From Serratia fonticola (GTDB lineage Bacteria; Pseudomonadota; Gammaproteobacteria; Enterobacterales; Enterobacteriaceae), in the NCBI RefSeq assembly GCF_006715025.1, contig NZ_VFMK01000001.1, positions 3,224,001 through 3,288,000 on the forward strand: a DNA stretch of 64,000 bases. The letters are read 5' to 3'. The position numbers were made by a program, and so were the translations under genes. A model generated the notes under the pieces. It worked only from the letters and a program-made list of their open reading frames with translations. It did no database searches and was not told the DNA's origin. This document shows, in pieces, positions 59,996-64,000 of the stretch; within the stretch, counting starts at the first letter, position 1, and each line of letters opens with the position of its first letter.

Positions 59996-61519
59996 TCAGG
60001 CCACCGCATCAGCGATATCGGGGGTGCGTAACATCGCCAGACTGAGGGCTTTTTCCTCAGAGGCGTCATCATGTGTCAGTTCGCCGGAAATCATCCCTTC
60101 ACGCATCACGATGATGCGATCCGCCAGCCCCAGCACTTCGGGCAGGTCGCTGGAGGCGAACAACACCGCAATGCCCTGCTGCGCCAATTGATAGATCACA
60201 TGATAAATTTCATGTTTTGCCCCAACGTCAATACCGCGGGTCGGTTCATCCAGCAGGATCACTTTCATCTCTTCCGAGAGCCAACGGCCAAGGATCGCCT
60301 TTTGCTGATTACCACCAGAGAGGTTCATAATCAGTTGTTCAGCGCTGGGGGTCTTGATATTCAAGGCACGGATATGGTGATCGGCATTGGTGGTTTCCCA
60401 AGCGTTATCAATCAGGCACCCCGCCTTGATGCTTTTACGGCGTGCACTGATGTTGATGTTGTCGCGGACCGAATGCACTGGGATGATGCCGTCCGCCTTG
60501 CGATCTTCCGGGCACAGCATGATCCCGGCACGAATAGCATCGATCGGTGAGCGGACATCAAGCCGCTGACCATCCAGCAGCAATTGGCCGCCCGCCACTG
60601 CTGTCGCACCGAATATTCCCTTCATCAGTTCGCTACGCCCGGCCCCCACCAGACCAAACAGGCCGACAATCTCACCGGCACGGACATTGAGATTAATGGG
60701 CGATTTCACTCCGGCCGCCTGCAATTCGGTGAGCTGCAACCGCACCGCGCCCAATTCACGCGGCTGATAGCCATATACGTCACCCAGATCGCGTCCGACC
60801 ATCGCCTGGACCAGCGCCTCATTGTTCACCTGTTGCATGTCGTCGAAAGTGCGCACGTAACGGCCATCTTTAAACACGGTGATGGCATCACTCAGCGCAA
60901 AGATCTCTTCCATCCGATGCGAGACATACAAGATCACCCGCCCTTCGCTACGCAACTCGCGGATCACGCGGAACAACTGCTCAATTTCACGGGCCGACAG
61001 CGAACTGGTCGGTTCATCAAAGGCAATGACCTTGGCATTACGCGCCAGCGCCTTGGCGATTTCCACCATTTGCCATTGACCAATCGACAGATACTTCAGC
61101 GGCGTATCCGGATCGATATCTAATCCCAGATGCTCAAGTTGCAGCCGCGATTCATAACGCAGCAGTTTGCGATCCACCAGCCCATGTTTGGTGGGCAACT
61201 GGCCAAGGTAGATGTTCTCCGCCACGGTCATTTCCGGTATCAGATGCAATTCCTGATAGATAATCGCCACCCCGGCGTTTAATGCGTCGGTGGTATTGGC
61301 AAACTTGACCGCTTGCCCCTGAAGGTAAATCTCCCCCTGGCTCGGGGCATAGTTGCCGCTGAGGATTTTCAACAGTGTGGATTTCCCGGCACCGTTCTCT
61401 CCCATCAGGGCGTGGATTTGCCCGGCCTGGCAACTGAAACTGATATCATCGAGCGCCTTGACGCCCGGGAAACTTTTACCGATGCCTTTGAAAGCCAGAT
61501 ACGGCGTGGCGGCAGTCAT
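59996..61519 (-). CDS. araG: L-arabinose ABC transporter ATPase AraG
   Basis: 507 residues with two fused ABC domains. First domain: Walker A GENGAGKST (near 39-47), signature LSIGQWQMVEIAKAL, Walker B VIAFDEPTSSL. Second domain (from about 255): degenerate Walker A GLVGAGRSEL, signature LSGGNQQKAILGRWL, Walker B VILLDEPTRGID. Typical for monosaccharide importers such as AraG, RbsA and XylG. The energy source of the high-affinity arabinose importer. Confidence 0.97.
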   Translation of the reverse strand: MTAATPYLAFKGIGKSFPGVKALDDISFSCQAGQIHALMGENGAGKSTLLKILSGNYAPSQGEIYLQGQAVKFANTTDALNAGVAIIYQELHLIPEMTVAENIYLGQLPTKHGLVDRKLLRYESRLQLEHLGLDIDPDTPLKYLSIGQWQMVEIAKALARNAKVIAFDEPTSSLSAREIEQLFRVIRELRSEGRVILYVSHRMEEIFALSDAITVFKDGRYVRTFDDMQQVNNEALVQAMVGRDLGDVYGYQPRELGAVRLQLTELQAAGVKSPINLNVRAGEIVGLFGLVGAGRSELMKGIFGATAVAGGQLLLDGQRLDVRSPIDAIRAGIMLCPEDRKADGIIPVHSVRDNINISARRKSIKAGCLIDNAWETTNADHHIRALNIKTPSAEQLIMNLSGGNQQKAILGRWLSEEMKVILLDEPTRGIDVGAKHEIYHVIYQLAQQGIAVLFASSDLPEVLGLADRIIVMREGMISGELTHDDASEEKALSLAMLRTPDIADAVA

Positions 61520-61578
61520 AATGCTTTCCTCATGCTGTTCGATAAAAAGCCGCCGTGAAACAACCGGCGGCGATCCCC

Positions 61579-62562
61579 TTACATCAGGCCTTTTTTCTGC
61601 AGTTCGGCTTTGAAGTTATCGCGCGTGATCAGCACCACATCGGTGACTTCGGTAAATTTCTGCGGCTCAGCCCCTTTCTCTACCCAGTCATGCAGCATCT
61701 GGATACTTTTATAGCCATGAATATCCGGACTTGGCAGCAGTGAGCCATAGAAGCCCGTAGCCTGCGACTTGGAGAGTTCACTCACGGCATCAACGCCGTT
61801 GATGCCAATGCCGATGACGTTAGGCGCTTTAAACCCCTGGCCTTCCGTGGCACGTACGCCACCCAGCACGGTGTTATCGTTCATGCCAACAATCAGCCAG
61901 TTTTTCACTTCAGGATGCTGCACCAGCATCGAATTGGCGGCATCGAACGCCCCTGGGATATCGTTAGATTTGGTGGGCACTTTGTAGATCTGTTTCTCAG
62001 GGAAACCTGCCGCTTTCAATGCATCCATGGAGCCAGTGGTGCGGCGACGTGCGGTATCCAGTTCATCGGAGGTAATCGCCATGACGCCGGTATCCGCCAC
62101 CTGCCAGCCACGCTGGTTCATCTCTTTCCATAGCTCCTGGCCCTGGCGTTCACCAATCTTGGTCGCCGCCATCATCACTAACGGCACGTTGTCCATCGGT
62201 TGGCCTTTGGCGTTGACGAACTGATCGTCAACCGCGATCACCTTCAGATCGTAACTGCGCGCCTTGGCAACAATCGCTGAGCCAAGCTTCGGATCAGGGG
62301 TGCAGATAACGAACCCTTTGGCACCACTGGCCGCCAGGCTGTCGATGGCATTCAGGGTTTTTTCGCCATCGGGCACGGCAATTTTGATCACCTCAAAACC
62401 CAGGTCTTTCCCTGCTTTATCGGCGAATTTCCATTCGGTCTGGAACCAAGGCTCCTCTGGCTGTTTGACTAAAAAGCCCAGCTTCATGGTCTCGGCAATA
62501 GCTGAATGTGACATAACCGCCGTCAGACCGATTACCGCTAACGCCTTAGTGAATTTATGCAT
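61579..62562 (-). CDS. araF: L-arabinose-binding periplasmic protein AraF
   Basis: 327 residues from the ATG at 62562 (GGAGAG five bases upstream); the frame to 62625 is leader. Signal peptide ends near SHSAIA, mature protein ETMKLGFLVKQPEEPWFQTEWKFADKAG. Text matches E. coli AraF, including DQFVNAKGQPMDNVPLVMMAATKIGERQG and INGVDAVSELSKSQATGFYGSLLPSPD. First gene of the araFGH transport operon, divergent from araB. Confidence 0.97.
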   Translation of the reverse strand: MHKFTKALAVIGLTAVMSHSAIAETMKLGFLVKQPEEPWFQTEWKFADKAGKDLGFEVIKIAVPDGEKTLNAIDSLAASGAKGFVICTPDPKLGSAIVAKARSYDLKVIAVDDQFVNAKGQPMDNVPLVMMAATKIGERQGQELWKEMNQRGWQVADTGVMAITSDELDTARRRTTGSMDALKAAGFPEKQIYKVPTKSNDIPGAFDAANSMLVQHPEVKNWLIVGMNDNTVLGGVRATEGQGFKAPNVIGIGINGVDAVSELSKSQATGFYGSLLPSPDIHGYKSIQMLHDWVEKGAEPQKFTEVTDVVLITRDNFKAELQKKGLM

Positions 62563-62920
62563 GGTACTCTCCGCTTTTTGGCCTTCTCCGGTGGAAAAGT
62601 TGCGCCACCGTGAAAGCGCTATCATGAGGGGATTTACAACGATTAACGCTTATCAGCACGCTTTTTATCGTTGCAAAGGGTAAGACGGAAACAGTTTTAG
62701 CCGGTATTTGTTACTCAAATGTAGAGCGCTATCACATCCAGAAATAACAGCAGGTATGTCCATATATTTAGCAAATTTAGCCAGTCATTAACTTTTGACC
62801 AGCATCACAAAACCACTGCAGGAAGCAGAAAAGTGCATACTTCCAGCAAATGACTCCTCACCTGCCTGCCCGCTGTACTCCTATCGTTAACCCCTATCTA
62901 ACAAATGAGGAGTCAGTATC
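62563..62920. promoter_or_regulatory. Divergent ara control region (araF / araB)
   Basis: 358 bp without a gene. Holds the AraC half-sites at 62748-62785 and an imperfect dyad TGTAGAGCGCTATCACA (62720-62736) that resembles a CRP site but has a spacer of 7, so CRP is uncertain. AGGAG precedes araB by eight bases and GGAGAG precedes araF by five. Confidence 0.6.
62748..62785 (+). promoter_or_regulatory. Tandem AraC half-sites (araI1-I2-like)
   Basis: CAGC-AGGTATG-TCCATA (62748-62764) matches the AraC half-site TAGC-N7-TCCATA except its first base. A second, weaker copy, TAGC-AAATTTA-GCCAGT, starts 21 bp later (62769-62785). Direct repeats of 17-bp half-sites with a 21-bp period are exactly the I1-I2 arrangement of E. 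coli pBAD, and they point toward araB. Confidence 0.8.
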
Positions 62921-64000
62921 ATGACGGCAGACGCGATTGCCCTGGGACTCGACTTCGGCAGCGATTCAGTGCGGGTACTGGCTGTCGAATGTCATAGCGG
63001 TAATGAACTGGACACCGAGGTGGTTTATTACCCCCGCTGGCAGCGTGGCGAATTCTGCCAGGCAGCAGATAACCAGTTCCGCCATCACCCCCTCGACTAT
63101 ATCGAAGCAATGGAACAGGCCATCGTCGCCGTAGTGCAACGCATGAGCGTGGTACAGCGGCAGTCAGTGGTTGGGATCGGCGTTGATTCTACCGGCTCAA
63201 CGCCAGCGCCCATTGATGAGCAAGGTAACGTGCTGGCGCTACGCCCGGAATTTGCCAGTAATCCGAATGCCATGTTTGTGCTTTGGAAAGACCACACCGC
63301 GATCGAAGAAGCCGAGGCCATTAACCAACTGTGCCGCAGCGGCCGCTTCCCTGACTATTCCCGCTATATCGGTGGTGTCTACTCCTCCGAGTGGTTCTGG
63401 GCCAAGATCCTGCATGTTTCACGTCAGGATGAAGCGGTACGAAAAGCGGCGGCCTCCTGGGTAGAACTGTGTGACTGGGTTCCGGCACTGCTTTCCGGCA
63501 CCACCGCTCCGTATTTGCTAAAACGTGGCCGTTGCAGCGTCGGCCACAAGACGCTGTGGCATCCCGATTGGGGTGGCCTCCCCCCGAGGGAATTCTTTGC
63601 TGCACTGGATCCGTTGTTGGTTGAAGATCTGCCCTATCCGCTGTTTAACGATTCCTATACTGCAGACCAACCGGTAGGCAGATTAACCAAGGCGTGGGCA
63701 GACCGGCTCGGGTTGACGGAAAGTGTGGTGCTTTCTGGCGGGGCGTTCGATTGCCATATGGGGGCAGTCGGTGCCGGAGCTCAGCCTTACACGCTGGTGA
63801 AAGTGATTGGCACCTCAACCTGCGACATTCTGATCGCCGACCGTGACCGTGTCGGTAACCGCGCCATCAGCGGGATCTGCGGCCAGGTGGACGGCAGCGT
63901 CGTGCCGCAGACCATCGGTATGGAAGCGGGACAATCCGCTTTTGGCGATATGTACGCCTGGTTTGGCCGCTTGCTGAGTTGGCCACTGCGTGAAGCGGCC
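62921..64000 (+). CDS. araB: L-ribulokinase AraB, C-terminus beyond window edge
   Basis: 360 residues visible, open to the window end; the full E. coli enzyme is about 566. FGGY-family kinase phosphorylating L-ribulose to L-ribulose-5-phosphate. The N-terminal phosphate loop LGLDFGSDSVR (about 8-18), substrate text GVDSTGSTPAP (near 87-97), SRYIGGVYSSEWFWAKI and LVKVIGTSTCDIL are typical of ribulokinase. AGGAG stands eight bases before the ATG. AraC half-sites lie upstream. Confidence 0.96.
   Translation, partial: MTADAIALGLDFGSDSVRVLAVECHSGNELDTEVVYYPRWQRGEFCQAADNQFRHHPLDYIEAMEQAIVAVVQRMSVVQRQSVVGIGVDSTGSTPAPIDEQGNVLALRPEFASNPNAMFVLWKDHTAIEEAEAINQLCRSGRFPDYSRYIGGVYSSEWFWAKILHVSRQDEAVRKAAASWVELCDWVPALLSGTTAPYLLKRGRCSVGHKTLWHPDWGGLPPREFFAALDPLLVEDLPYPLFNDSYTADQPVGRLTKAWADRLGLTESVVLSGGAFDCHMGAVGAGAQPYTLVKVIGTSTCDILIADRDRVGNRAISGICGQVDGSVVPQTIGMEAGQSAFGDMYAWFGRLLSWPLREAA

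Noticed and set aside
62720..62736. CRP-like dyad TGTAGAGCGCTATCACA between araF and araB
   Set aside because: The spacer is 7 instead of 6 and the left half is imperfect; kept only as a note in the control region.
1..64000. tRNA/rRNA genes, CRISPR arrays, insertion sequences, integrase or prophage genes, dif site
   Set aside because: None was recognised by eye on either strand; the accessory block has no visible integrase or flanking direct repeats.

Overview
The window looks like chromosomal DNA of an enterobacterium of the Serratia type, close to the replication terminus. This is inferred from protein resemblance and gene order; no database was searched. Blocks match the E. coli K-12 terminus: ynfA-ynfB-ynfD, ynfK(bioD2)-mlc-ynfL-ynfM, Ter/tus-fumC-manA-ydgA and malI-malX-malY-add-ydgJ. 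A Ter site lies just upstream of tus. The ara genes are arranged differently from K-12: araFGH-araC sit back to back with araB.

Layout. 1-5.4 kb: truncated kup, an ArsR/SRPBCC pair whose start codon lies in a 20-bp palindrome, a small membrane protein, nudI, and a TauE-type permease divergent from a LysR gene. 5.5-8.4 kb: an AT-richer cassette of EamA exporter, 2OG-Fe(II) oxygenase and LysR regulator. 8.4-8.95 kb: gene debris (ends of two broken genes). 8.96-10.1 kb: a PL1 pectate lyase without signal peptide behind a CRP-type promoter. 10.4-18.4 kb: an eight-gene chaperone-usher fimbrial operon with three chaperones. 18.6-24.65 kb: an EvgAS-like phosphorelay divergent from an EmrK-like membrane fusion protein that lacks its EmrY partner. 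24.7-34.8 kb: dcp, a HAD phosphatase, two DHA2 MFS pumps, an aldo-keto reductase, GNAT, ydfG, ynfA, ynfB and ynfD. 35-42.4 kb: FNR-boxed cytochrome c peroxidase, bioD2, mlc, ynfL/ynfM, Ter and tus. 42.5-49.5 kb: VOC protein with WYL regulator, fumC (Fur-like box), manA, ydgA, ampC. 49.7-57.7 kb: malI/malXY, add, a NIPSNAP protein, a YfeH-like transporter, ydgJ. 57.9-64 kb: araC, araHGF and the start of araB.

How it works together. The fimbrial operon, the phosphorelay next to it and the EmrK-like gene look like one accessory module. An 18-bp motif, CATCCTACANNNGNAGTC, occurs once in the fimbrial promoter region and once in the regulator/EmrK intergenic region, which suggests that the response regulator drives both. 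Together with the pectate lyase and the debris at its left edge this is the most interesting part of the window. Several convergent gene pairs are separated by GC-rich hairpins. No tRNA, rRNA, CRISPR array, insertion sequence or prophage was seen.
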